The translations under genes were made by a program, and so were the position numbers. Shown here one piece after another: positions 15,072 through 21,257 of a stretch of 57,064 bases of DNA (positions are counted from its first letter, which is position 1; each line of letters begins with the position of its first letter). The notes under the pieces are model-generated. The model was not told where the DNA came from. It made no database searches and saw nothing but the letters and a program-made list of their open reading frames with translations. The stretch is taken from the IMG/VR virus record IMGVR_UViG_3300044981_000083, positions 1 to 57,064 of that record. One strand, written 5' to 3'. Source of the stretch: a virus.

Positions 15072-15403
15072 GGCTTCACCCCACCTTCCACCAGTGTTTC
15101 GGCGTCCGTCAGCGGACGCAACATGTTCGCGACCCCAGCCAATTCGCCATCGACAAAGAACTGCACCGGCTTCCCCGCCTTCACCCTTTCCTCGAAGGCG
15201 GCTCGTGCCGCCTCGTAGTTGTAGAACTGGAAGATGACGTTATTCCCCGGCTCGACCACTACAAAGCCTGGAGCGGGAGATTGCGAACAAAGACGCATGG
15301 TGGACTCCGTGATGGTAAGGGATGGATTGGCCAGATAGGCGGCGATGTCCGAGATGGGGGCGAAGGGGTTGAGGCCGAGGGGGAGTTTATGCTTCATCAT
15401 CAT
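15068..15403 (-). CDS. Hypothetical early protein
   Basis: This 111-residue protein has a beta-alpha-beta core with VVEPGNNVIFQFYNYEAARA and PVQFFVDGELAGVA. It ends VEGGVKP, loosely similar to the VDGGK tails nearby, and its last codons carry GGTGGGG before the next ATG. Three Met codons at the start leave the exact first residue open. Function unknown. Confidence 0.65.
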   Translation of the reverse strand: MMMKHKLPLGLNPFAPISDIAAYLANPSLTITESTMRLCSQSPAPGFVVVEPGNNVIFQFYNYEAARAAFEERVKAGKPVQFFVDGELAGVANMLRPLTDAETLVEGGVKP

Positions 15404-15902
15404 CCGTAAATTCCTCGACTCCGTAACGCAATTTGTGAAGACGCCGATGCTCTTCGTTCGTCAGCGGCCGTTCTTTCCACGGCTCGAATCTCAAATCGTT
15501 GTCATCTTTGGGCCACTCAAATATACCCATGGCTTCGCCGCCGCCTTCGCTCATCCAGGCATGTTCGAACCGATTTTTGAGAGTATTGAAAAGGGCTGCG
15601 AGCCAAGGATAAGGCGGCGACCACGCTGTCTCAAATCGCAAGATAAGCGTGTCTTCTGTCTGTTCCGTTGGTTGGTGGCTATAAGCGTTCCATTTTGTAC
15701 CCCAGTTTTCGCGCGACCAATCTAAAGCGTTCCGCACGAATGTCTTTTCGTGCTTTTGCGACACGCTGAATAACCAAAGATTTAGCGGCGTCGGCACAAG
15801 AATGTCAAAGTTAACCGGATCGCCAGTGAGCGCCAGAATATATCGTTTCTTTGCTAAGTCCACGTCACGGAAAGTAAGTTCATTTAACACGTGATTCGGC
15901 AT
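15387..15902 (-). CDS. Api92-like / DUF1281-type ferredoxin-fold protein
   Basis: The 171-residue protein starts MPNHVLNELTF and contains ENWGTKWNAY and LRFETAWSPP, the hallmarks of Api92-like proteins (YubB/DUF1281 type) seen in phages and conjugative plasmids. The fold is ferredoxin-like without an iron site. Its cellular role is unknown. It overlaps the HNH gene by 23 bases. Confidence 0.8.
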   Translation of the reverse strand: MPNHVLNELTFRDVDLAKKRYILALTGDPVNFDILVPTPLNLWLFSVSQKHEKTFVRNALDWSRENWGTKWNAYSHQPTEQTEDTLILRFETAWSPPYPWLAALFNTLKNRFEHAWMSEGGGEAMGIFEWPKDDNDLRFEPWKERPLTNEEHRRLHKLRYGVEEFTDDDEA

Positions 15903-16347
15903 TTCCACCCCCCATCCCCGCCACTGCATGAACCGCAAACACCGCCGCCCGCATCGCCTCGACATTGGGCGACAGCCTGTAGAGCGCATCCGCCAGCCTC
16001 AACGGGTCGATTCCGAGCCCATGCCACCATGAGGCTTCGCCCACCCGGTGCTGCTCCATGTGGCAGTCGTGGCATCCAGGAGCGGTGAACTGGTCGTCGG
16101 GCTTGGTGGCAATGCCCGTAATAGGCTTGCCGGCCCGCGTCATCCTGACGTGCATCGCCTCTCCGCAGGGGTCGCGCCCGCACTTGACGCATGGGCACTG
16201 GCGGATCGCCTCGAGGTGCTCTTGATCATGCTGGCGTGGAGCGCGGCCCATGGAAGTCTTCGCCTTGCGGGCGGGGGCCGGCACTTTGAACAAGGAGCCG
16301 GGCGCGTGCGGTAGCCTAATGCGGCCTGCTATGCTCATCGGGCTCAT
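15880..16347 (-). CDS. HNH-type nuclease (DUF968/Ref-like)
   Basis: Residues 50-115 of this 155-residue protein carry CPCVKCG, AMHVRM, DDQFTAPGCHDCHMEQHRVG and WWHGLGIDP, the DUF968-like HNH nuclease pattern with Cys pairs and catalytic His. Such proteins act in phage recombination or DNA cutting. The start at 16347 overlaps the upstream stop (ATGA), so the longer open frame to 16494 is not needed. Confidence 0.82.
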   Translation of the reverse strand: MSPMSIAGRIRLPHAPGSLFKVPAPARKAKTSMGRAPRQHDQEHLEAIRQCPCVKCGRDPCGEAMHVRMTRAGKPITGIATKPDDQFTAPGCHDCHMEQHRVGEASWWHGLGIDPLRLADALYRLSPNVEAMRAAVFAVHAVAGMGGGNAESRVK

Positions 16348-16640
16348 GCCGCCAAGGCTGTATCGATTGCGGCTTGAACGCGCGTCACGTCCGAGGACAA
16401 GTTGAACGATCCCGCGCGCTCCATCTGCTCGGCAATCGAAAAACGGATGAAGCACATATTCGGCTGGTTGTGGTCGTTCGGACGCCCGTAGCATGAACGA
16501 ATCAGCCGTTCTAGCGTCGAAGCGGCGAGGTTGTAGTCATCCTCTGACCATGCTTTGCGGCCAGCCTGACGCATCGCCATATCGGCGGCGTCGAAGGCGG
16601 AAGCGCGGATCAGCGATGGCAGCGGGTTCATGGCTCTCAT
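16344..16640 (-). CDS. Hypothetical early protein, first gene of leftward block
   Basis: The protein is 98 residues and mainly helical, with AWSEDDYNLAASTLERLIRSC in the centre. The start at 16640 has AGGGGAG seven bases upstream. It lies about 20 bases behind the predicted leftward promoter, so it is the first product of the early block. No family recognised. Confidence 0.65.
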   Translation of the reverse strand: MRAMNPLPSLIRASAFDAADMAMRQAGRKAWSEDDYNLAASTLERLIRSCYGRPNDHNQPNMCFIRFSIAEQMERAGSFNLSSDVTRVQAAIDTALAA

Positions 16641-16665
16641 GATCGACTCCCCTAGCAACACGAAT

Positions 16666-16694
16666 AGCGTACCTCACAATCTGTTAGCTTGCAA
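16666..16694 (-). promoter_or_regulatory. Leftward early promoter with operator in its spacer
   Basis: On the minus strand TTGCAA (16694-16689) and TACGCT (16671-16666) are 17 bases apart. The 18-bp operator at 16670-16687 fills the spacer, so bound repressor would block polymerase. The boxes themselves are moderate matches. Confidence 0.5.
16670..16687 (-). promoter_or_regulatory. Operator left (18 bp)
   Basis: The minus strand reads CTAACAGATTGTGAGGTA. It matches the right operator, CTAACAGCGCGTGAGGTA, at all 15 outer positions, with a free 3-base centre. The two copies point away from each other, one in each divergent promoter. Confidence 0.65.
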
Positions 16695-16739
16695 GTCTTT
16701 TCCACAGGGATTATTTTCACCACTTGTCAACAGTGGGCA

Positions 16740-16769
16740 TTGCCAGCCTAACAGCGCGTGAGGTAAAGC
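16740..16769 (+). promoter_or_regulatory. Rightward promoter of the Cro-like gene
   Basis: TTGCCA (16740-16745) and TAAAGC (16764-16769) are separated by 18 bases that contain the right operator. This is the same layout as the leftward promoter. The start point would be close to 16776 and the ATG is at 16777, so the message would be leaderless. TTGTCA at 16724-16729 with CCTAAC is a weaker alternative. Confidence 0.45.
16748..16765 (+). promoter_or_regulatory. Operator right (18 bp)
   Basis: The sequence is CTAACAGCGCGTGAGGTA, the partner of the left operator. It is the likely binding site of the Cro-like protein encoded immediately downstream. Confidence 0.65.
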
Positions 16770-16776
16770 CAAGGTC

Positions 16777-17004
16777 ATGACTGATTCGCAACATCTCAAG
16801 TCTGAAAATGGCGTCATCCTAGCCTTGGGCGGATTTCGTTCGGTTGCGGAGTTGTGTGGCGTCACACCGGAAGCGGTGATGAACTGGCGCCGGGAGCGCG
16901 GCTTTCCCGCCGATACGTTCGTGTTGTTGACGAAGGAGCTGGCAAAGCGCGGCTATCGGGCGCCGGAAAAGTTGTGGAAGATGCGCACGAAAAGTACGAT
17001 TTAA
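16777..17004 (+). CDS. Cro-like helix-turn-helix regulator
   Basis: Residues 16-45 of this 75-residue protein form a helix-turn-helix with GGFRSVAELCGVTPEAVMNW, typical of Cro/YdaS proteins, followed by a basic RRERGFPAD wing and a helix. It lies between divergent promoters that each contain the same operator, so autoregulation and repression of the leftward early block are likely. No CI partner was found beside it. Confidence 0.8.
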   Translation: MTDSQHLKSENGVILALGGFRSVAELCGVTPEAVMNWRRERGFPADTFVLLTKELAKRGYRAPEKLWKMRTKSTI

Positions 17005-17032
17005 TTCAAACCGAGGCCCTTACGCGATGCGA

Positions 17033-17046
17033 GGCTAAACGGTCAC
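17033..17046. repeat. Dispersed element, copy 3
   Basis: The sequence is GGCTAAACGGTCAC, followed by CCCATCTCAGAG. It lies upstream of the tRNA and is the inverted partner of copy 4 (15 of 16 bases over GGCTRAACGGTCACCC). Confidence 0.65.
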
Positions 17047-17094
17047 CCCATCTCAGAGGGTTCAAGGAAGATGGCAGGTTTTACGGCATTGAAA

Positions 17095-17167
17095 GCACTC
17101 GTAGCTCAGTGGATAGAGCGTCGGCCTTCTAAGCCGAAGGTCGCAGGTTCAAATCCTGCCGAGTGCG
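17095..17167 (+). tRNA. tRNA-Arg (anticodon TCT)
   Basis: The 73 bases fold into a complete cloverleaf. The acceptor stem is GCACTCG/CGAGTGC, the D stem GCTC/GAGC, the anticodon stem TCGGC/GCCGA with loop CTTCTAA, and the T stem GCAGG/CCTGC with loop TTCAAAT. The anticodon TCT reads AGA/AGG, which are rare in GC-rich alphaproteobacteria. The bases after the discriminator are CCCA, so CCA is not cleanly encoded. No integrase is present, so an attachment-site role is not supported. Confidence 0.95.
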
Positions 17168-17256
17168 CCCAGTATACGGTATGCTGTGGTTGCGGCGGAT
17201 ATACGCGGAGAATCAAAGGTCGCTGCGAAACATGCGGCGATATTATCCCCAATTAG
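17168..17256 (+). pseudogene. Zinc-ribbon coding remnant after the tRNA
   Basis: The frame directly after the tRNA encodes CCGCGGYTRR, then GRCETCGDIIPN and a stop. This looks like the end of a zinc ribbon, with CxxCG pairs, but the frame has no start codon after the tRNA and runs back through the tRNA itself. It may be the tail of a gene cut by tRNA insertion. Confidence 0.35.
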
Positions 17257-17285
17257 CCGGCCGTCATAACGTCTTCTGCCCCAGG

Positions 17286-17299
17286 GTGACCGTTCAGCC
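17286..17299. repeat. Dispersed element, copy 4
   Basis: The plus strand reads GTGACCGTTCAGCC, the complement of GGCTGAACGGTCAC. It is the inverted partner of copy 3 across the tRNA. GGATTGATCCA follows at the same distance as in copy 2, just before the ATG at 17334. Confidence 0.65.
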
Positions 17300-17333
17300 G
17301 CCCCGCCATCTCAGAGCCGGATTGATCCAGATC

Positions 17334-17684
17334 ATGCCCATCAAATCCACCGTCCCCCGCAAGATTTCCGCGCTCCTGCTTGAGCTTATCGCACTGGCCG
17401 ACTATGCGCTTGCCGCGCCCTTCATCTCCTACCTTAACCTCGCCGACCAGATCGAGCGCCTCCATTCCGATCTCGTCTCAGCCAAGATGCGCGCCAACCA
17501 TCTCGGCATCAACTTCGCCGCCGCGGACATGCTCCTGCAAGCGATCGAGCACCTCGCCGAAGCTGATCCGTCCTCCGAAGACGGCCGCTGGGGCCTCCTT
17601 GTCGAACAGCTTGCCATCTATGTGCGAGCCGACATGAAACGGGCGGGTGAACTCGAACTGCAACAGATGCGGGAGCGGGTATGA
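17334..17684 (+). CDS. Helical hypothetical protein
   Basis: The 116-residue protein is almost entirely alpha-helical. The start at 17334 follows the GGATTGATCCA element and has no clear Shine-Dalgarno sequence. It overlaps the HNH gene by four bases. No family recognised. Confidence 0.6.
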   Translation: MPIKSTVPRKISALLLELIALADYALAAPFISYLNLADQIERLHSDLVSAKMRANHLGINFAAADMLLQAIEHLAEADPSSEDGRWGLLVEQLAIYVRADMKRAGELELQQMRERV

Positions 17685-18094
17685 GCGCTGGACCTTTCGC
17701 GAATGAATTTCATTGTGATCTGTGCTGTTTCTATTGTGAAACTCCATTATATATATTGGGGCGCGTATCTATTGCCATATACTGCGCGCGCGCTGGAGTA
17801 TATCGCGCCAAGCAGCTATTCGCGCGTTACGCTCGCTGTTCGAGAGAGCATTTGGTGCGAAAAGCCGATGGTGGAGTAAGCCTGCCAAATAACATCGTGT
17901 CTGCATGCGTGTGGTGTAATACGACTCGGGGCGAGTCGAGTCCGAGCGCGCACAAAAGCAGAATTGCAAAATTACTCTCAAGAAACCGCCATCCCGTGGG
18001 CACGCCATGGCGAAAATATGAGCGGTGGCGAAGGATTGCTAGGAAATCAAGAATGGCAATGCCGACTATTCATCGTTCTTTTCATCTCGCGTGA
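17681..18094 (+). CDS. HNH homing-type endonuclease
   Basis: This 137-residue protein has an N-terminal CCFYCETPL knuckle, then CSREHLVRKADGGVSLPNNIVSACVWCNTTRG, the HNH core with the catalytic His in EHLV and a second Cys pair, and a basic C-terminal tail. The coding sequence is clearly more AT-rich, with TATATATAT stretches, than its neighbours, which suggests recent arrival as a mobile homing-like gene. It overlaps both neighbours by four bases. Confidence 0.85.
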   Translation: MSAGPFANEFHCDLCCFYCETPLYILGRVSIAIYCARAGVYRAKQLFARYARCSREHLVRKADGGVSLPNNIVSACVWCNTTRGESSPSAHKSRIAKLLSRNRHPVGTPWRKYERWRRIARKSRMAMPTIHRSFHLA

Positions 18095-19473
18095 CAAAGA
18101 CGATCGCCATGACCGACGACTTCCCCACCAAAATCCGCACCCTGATGCAAGCCGGCCATGGCAGCGTCTATATCGGCCGCCAGCTCGGCATCTCCAAGGA
18201 CGCCGCGTTGCGCCTGATGCGCAAGGCCAAGGCCGAAGACCTTTCCTCTACCTCCTGCATCACCACCCTTCCCCTCGACCGCATCATCGTCGGCGAGCGC
18301 ATCCGCGAGAAATTCGACAACATCCCACAACTCGCACAATCGATTTCCGACCGCGGCGGCCTCATCAACCCCATCACCGTCGGCCCCGCCCTCCCCGACG
18401 GAACGCACGAGCTCATCGCCGGCGACCGGAGAATGCGGGCCTGGCAGCATGAGAACTGCCGGTTCAAGGGCGAACCGATCCCGGTCACGATCTTCAACCC
18501 CGACGACAAGACTCGCGCGGAGTTTGACGAAAACGAACAACGCGATGCACTGAAACCCTCGGAATACCTCAAAGCGATGCGCATCTTCGAGCGCGCAAAG
18601 GACGCCTGGGAAGCCAATACTAAGGCCAAGCGTTCCACGGAATCAAAGCCCGCTCCCGGCCGTCCCGCCGATCCCGAGGCACCCCGCGCGGGGCGCTTCA
18701 AGGACCAGATCGCAGCTTATGTCGGACGTGACCGCAAGACGGTGGAGAAGGCTGTCGAAGTCGCCATGGCCGCAGAAGAAAACCCCGAGCGCTTCGGCAA
18801 GCTCCTCTCCGACATGGACCGCACGGAGAACGTCAACGGTCCCTACCGCCGCCTCAAGATCATGCAGCAGACCGATGCGCTCAAGGCGCAGCCGCCTTCG
18901 CTCCCAGGCCAGGGTCCCTATTCTGTGATGGTGATCGACTATCCGTGGCCGCATGAACCGGACATGAGCCAAGAGGAAATCGATGCGGCAGGACGTTCGC
19001 TGCGGCCCTATCCGCCCATGGCGTTGGATATCGGCCGAAGCTTCATGCTGGATCATGTCGGACCGCTGGTCGCCGATGATGCAATCGTTTTCTTCTGGAC
19101 CACGAATTTCCATATGCCGCACGCATTCTCTTTGCTGGCGCCATTGGGATTTCCGGTGCATTCCACTATCGGAACGTGGGTCAAACAACGCCAGGGCCGC
19201 GGCCAAGTCCTGCGCGACAAGACCGAGCACTGCATCGTTGCCAAGCGCGGCAAGCCGCTTATCAACTTGACCCACCAGACCACCGCCTGGGAAGGCTGGA
19301 GCCAGCCGCGGGAAAACTCGATGAAGCCTCCGGAGTTCTACCGCATGGTGGAGACACTGTGCCCGGCCAAGCGATATTCGGATATTTTCTCGTTCGGTCC
19401 GCGCGGAGCGCTGTGGGACTGCTACGGCGATCAGGCGCAGCTATTGGCGGTGCAGGAGGAGGCGGCGGAATGA
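18091..19473 (+). CDS. ParB-domain / MT-A70 adenine methyltransferase fusion
   Basis: The 460-residue protein begins with a short HTH (about 20-45). A ParB/Spo0J N-terminal domain at about 60-165 follows and has both nucleotide motifs, LIAGDRRMRA (109-117) and ENEQRDALKPSEY (147-159). A second HTH-like region lies at about 205-230. The C-terminal MT-A70 methyltransferase has IDYPWP at 282-287, a variant of the DPPW catalytic motif, then EHCIVAKRGKP and KPPEFYRMVE. It should methylate N6-adenine, targeted by the ParB part. It starts with GTG in a GTGA overlap; the Met at residue 7 is an alternative. The C-terminal EEAAE is repeat-encoded. Confidence 0.88.
   Translation: MTKTIAMTDDFPTKIRTLMQAGHGSVYIGRQLGISKDAALRLMRKAKAEDLSSTSCITTLPLDRIIVGERIREKFDNIPQLAQSISDRGGLINPITVGPALPDGTHELIAGDRRMRAWQHENCRFKGEPIPVTIFNPDDKTRAEFDENEQRDALKPSEYLKAMRIFERAKDAWEANTKAKRSTESKPAPGRPADPEAPRAGRFKDQIAAYVGRDRKTVEKAVEVAMAAEENPERFGKLLSDMDRTENVNGPYRRLKIMQQTDALKAQPPSLPGQGPYSVMVIDYPWPHEPDMSQEEIDAAGRSLRPYPPMALDIGRSFMLDHVGPLVADDAIVFFWTTNFHMPHAFSLLAPLGFPVHSTIGTWVKQRQGRGQVLRDKTEHCIVAKRGKPLINLTHQTTAWEGWSQPRENSMKPPEFYRMVETLCPAKRYSDIFSFGPRGALWDCYGDQAQLLAVQEEAAE
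19458..19473 (+). repeat. EAAE junction repeat, copy 1
   Basis: The sequence GGAGGCGGCGGAATGA encodes the last residues of the methyltransferase and holds both the ribosome-binding site and the ATGA start of the next gene. Confidence 0.75.
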
Positions 19474-19706
19474 ACCGCGATAAAATCACGTCTTATCAGC
19501 GCGCGCTGTTGCGATTGCGGGCGTTTGAGCTTCTGAGGGGATTCGAACGGCCTGGAGAGCAAGAGGAAATTGCCGGGAAATTCGTGAGATTGAACAAGCC
19601 GTTGCCATACCTTGAATTGAGAAAGATTGCTTTCGAATTGGCAGATTTAGCTGCTGACGACCCGTCTGCTTCAACGATAGAAGAAGACGCGGAGGCGGCG
19701 GAATGA
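19470..19706 (+). CDS. Small helical hypothetical protein with EAAE tail
   Basis: This 78-residue helical protein ends EEDAEAAE. It both starts and ends in the same GGAGGCGGCGGAATGA junction repeat, so it is a repeat-bounded single-gene unit. No family recognised. Confidence 0.65.
   Translation: MNRDKITSYQRALLRLRAFELLRGFERPGEQEEIAGKFVRLNKPLPYLELRKIAFELADLAADDPSASTIEEDAEAAE
19691..19706 (+). repeat. EAAE junction repeat, copy 2
   Basis: GGAGGCGGCGGAATGA is identical to copies 1 and 4 and joins the genes at 19470 and 19703. Confidence 0.75.
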
Positions 19707-20068
19707 AAGACAGTCTGAACCAGATTCTCGCCGAGCGCCAAGCCGTCATCGAAAAGCGTCTCACGGAATTGCGCGACGAACTAATACCGCTTGAAAGTGA
19801 GTTGAGTTTTATCAAGCAATATCGAAATGCCAGCGCAAACCGCTTTACTCTCGAAAGTGCTACCATTAAGCAATTGATCACCGCCGCATTGTCTCGCATG
19901 CGCGGTGGCGGAAAGCCGGTGGCGATCAGAAATTTCATTTTCGAGGAGTTTTCCCGCGATATCGACCGCAATACTATCGGGCCTCAAATCTCGCGTATGG
20001 TTGTGGATGGTTCGGTTCGTCGTGACAGCGATGGCATTTATCATTTGACCGCCGAGGCGGCGGAATGA
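19703..20068 (+). CDS. Coiled-coil plus winged-helix-like protein
   Basis: Residues 1-42 of this 121-residue protein are a coiled coil (EKRLTELRDELIPLESELS). Residues 50-115 resemble a winged helix used in small regulators, with TIKQLITAALSRM, IDRNTIGPQISRMV and a DGSVRRDSDGIYHL wing. It ends AEAAE from the junction repeat. A DNA-binding role is inferred from fold alone. Confidence 0.7.
   Translation: MKDSLNQILAERQAVIEKRLTELRDELIPLESELSFIKQYRNASANRFTLESATIKQLITAALSRMRGGGKPVAIRNFIFEEFSRDIDRNTIGPQISRMVVDGSVRRDSDGIYHLTAEAAE
20053..20068 (+). repeat. EAAE junction repeat, copy 3
   Basis: The sequence CGAGGCGGCGGAATGA has one difference from the other copies and joins the genes at 19703 and 20065. 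Confidence 0.7.
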
Positions 20069-20178
20069 AAACGCTGTTCTGCCGGCTATGCTATTGGATC
20101 GTGACCGTTTGGCCGATCGGTTTCAGCTCATGGCAACCACGTTCCATGCGTTATCCTAGCGAGGAGGCGGCGGAATGA
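20065..20178 (+). CDS. 37-residue protein with EEAAE tail
   Basis: A 37-codon frame is bounded on both sides by the EAAE junction repeat, which makes it a likely real gene despite its size. It has two cysteines and a hydrophobic centre (YWIVTVWPIGFSSW), possibly a membrane-associated peptide. Dispersed element copy 6 lies inside it. Confidence 0.55.
   Translation: MKTLFCRLCYWIVTVWPIGFSSWQPRSMRYPSEEAAE
20101..20114. repeat. Dispersed element, copy 6 (diverged)
   Basis: GTGACCGTTTGGCC differs by one base from the complement of GGCTAAACGGTCAC. It lies inside the 37-residue gene, so it may be a chance or decayed match. Confidence 0.35.
20163..20178 (+). repeat. EAAE junction repeat, copy 4
   Basis: GGAGGCGGCGGAATGA joins the 37-residue gene to the Gp37/Gp68 gene. 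Confidence 0.75.
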
Positions 20179-21257
20179 GCGATCGCAGCGCCATAGAATG
20201 GACCGACGCGACATGGAATCCGGTGCGCGCATCATTTAGAACGACAGTGCGATACCCTAATCTCGGTGCGATGGAAACCCGCATCGGCTGGCACTGTGAG
20301 CACATCTCCGAAGGTTGCCGCTACTGCTATGCCGAATCCATGAATCGCCGCTTCGGCACCGGCCTCGACTACAAGCCCGGTCATCGCGGCGACATCGAAA
20401 TCTTCCTCGACGAGACGACGCTGCTCGCGCCGCTGCGCTGGAAGAAGCCGCACATGATCTTCGTTTGCTCGATGACCGACTTATTTGCCTCGTTCGTCAC
20501 GGACGAATGGATCGACCGCATCTTTGCCGTGATGGCGCTCTGCTCGCGGCATACGTTCCAGGTGCTGACGAAGCGACCGGAACGGATGCGGGAATACTGC
20601 TGCGCGATGATAGCCGGCAAGCGCAACATCATTCAAGCTGCGAAGGACTTTCGTAACTCAATCACGGATGCAGCGGTCGCGCGAGGCAGTTTGATCGTTG
20701 ACTACCCGGAAGAGGGAGAGCCGATAAAAATCCGCCCCCTCCCCAACGTTTGGCTCGGCACTTCCTGCGAAGATCAGGCAGCCGCCGACGAACGCATTCC
20801 GCATCTGCTGGCGACGCCGGCGGCGATTAAGTTCGTGAGCGCGGAGCCGCTATTGGGATCGATCGACCTAACTGAACTTTATCCGGATATCCAATCCGAG
20901 AATGCGCTTCACGCTCTAGCTGGCATCCGAGCAAATCCAAATGGAACAGCGAGTTTCTGCCGTGGCCTCGATTGGGTAATCGTCGGCGGCGAGAGTGGCC
21001 CGCACGCGCGGCCAATGAATCCGGATTGGGCTCGTTCGATTCGAGAGCAGTGCAAGGCGGCAAACGTACCTTTCTTTTTCAAGCAAAACGGTGAGTTTAG
21101 ACCAGTCAGTGATATTCCGATCGAAGAAATACCGAATGGCGGTTACATTTATAAATTTGGTCCCACGGGCGAATCCGTCTGCCGCATCGGCAAGAAGCGC
21201 GCCGGGCGCCTCCTCGATGGCGTCGAACATAACGGAATGCCGTTGCGCCCATGCTGA
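20175..21257 (+). CDS. Phage Gp37/Gp68 family protein (DUF5131)
   Basis: The 360-residue protein opens with IEWTDATWNPV and has the Cys cluster HCEHISEGCRYCYAESM (about residues 40-56), as in Gp37/Gp68 proteins. The cluster resembles radical-SAM iron-sulfur sites. Further conserved pieces are FVCSMTDLFA, FQVLTKRPERM, NVWLGTSCEDQ and WVIVGGESGP. It overlaps the primase by seven bases. These proteins are common in phages, but their reaction is not established. Confidence 0.88.
   Translation: MSDRSAIEWTDATWNPVRASFRTTVRYPNLGAMETRIGWHCEHISEGCRYCYAESMNRRFGTGLDYKPGHRGDIEIFLDETTLLAPLRWKKPHMIFVCSMTDLFASFVTDEWIDRIFAVMALCSRHTFQVLTKRPERMREYCCAMIAGKRNIIQAAKDFRNSITDAAVARGSLIVDYPEEGEPIKIRPLPNVWLGTSCEDQAAADERIPHLLATPAAIKFVSAEPLLGSIDLTELYPDIQSENALHALAGIRANPNGTASFCRGLDWVIVGGESGPHARPMNPDWARSIREQCKAANVPFFFKQNGEFRPVSDIPIEEIPNGGYIYKFGPTGESVCRIGKKRAGRLLDGVEHNGMPLRPC

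Noticed and set aside
17071-17167. Open frame across the tRNA reading LVAQWIERRPSKPKVAGSNPA
   Set aside because: This is the familiar false translation of a tRNA gene; only the part after the tRNA is noted as a remnant.
17095-17167. tRNA as integration site (attP)
   Set aside because: No integrase or recombinase gene is visible anywhere in the genome.
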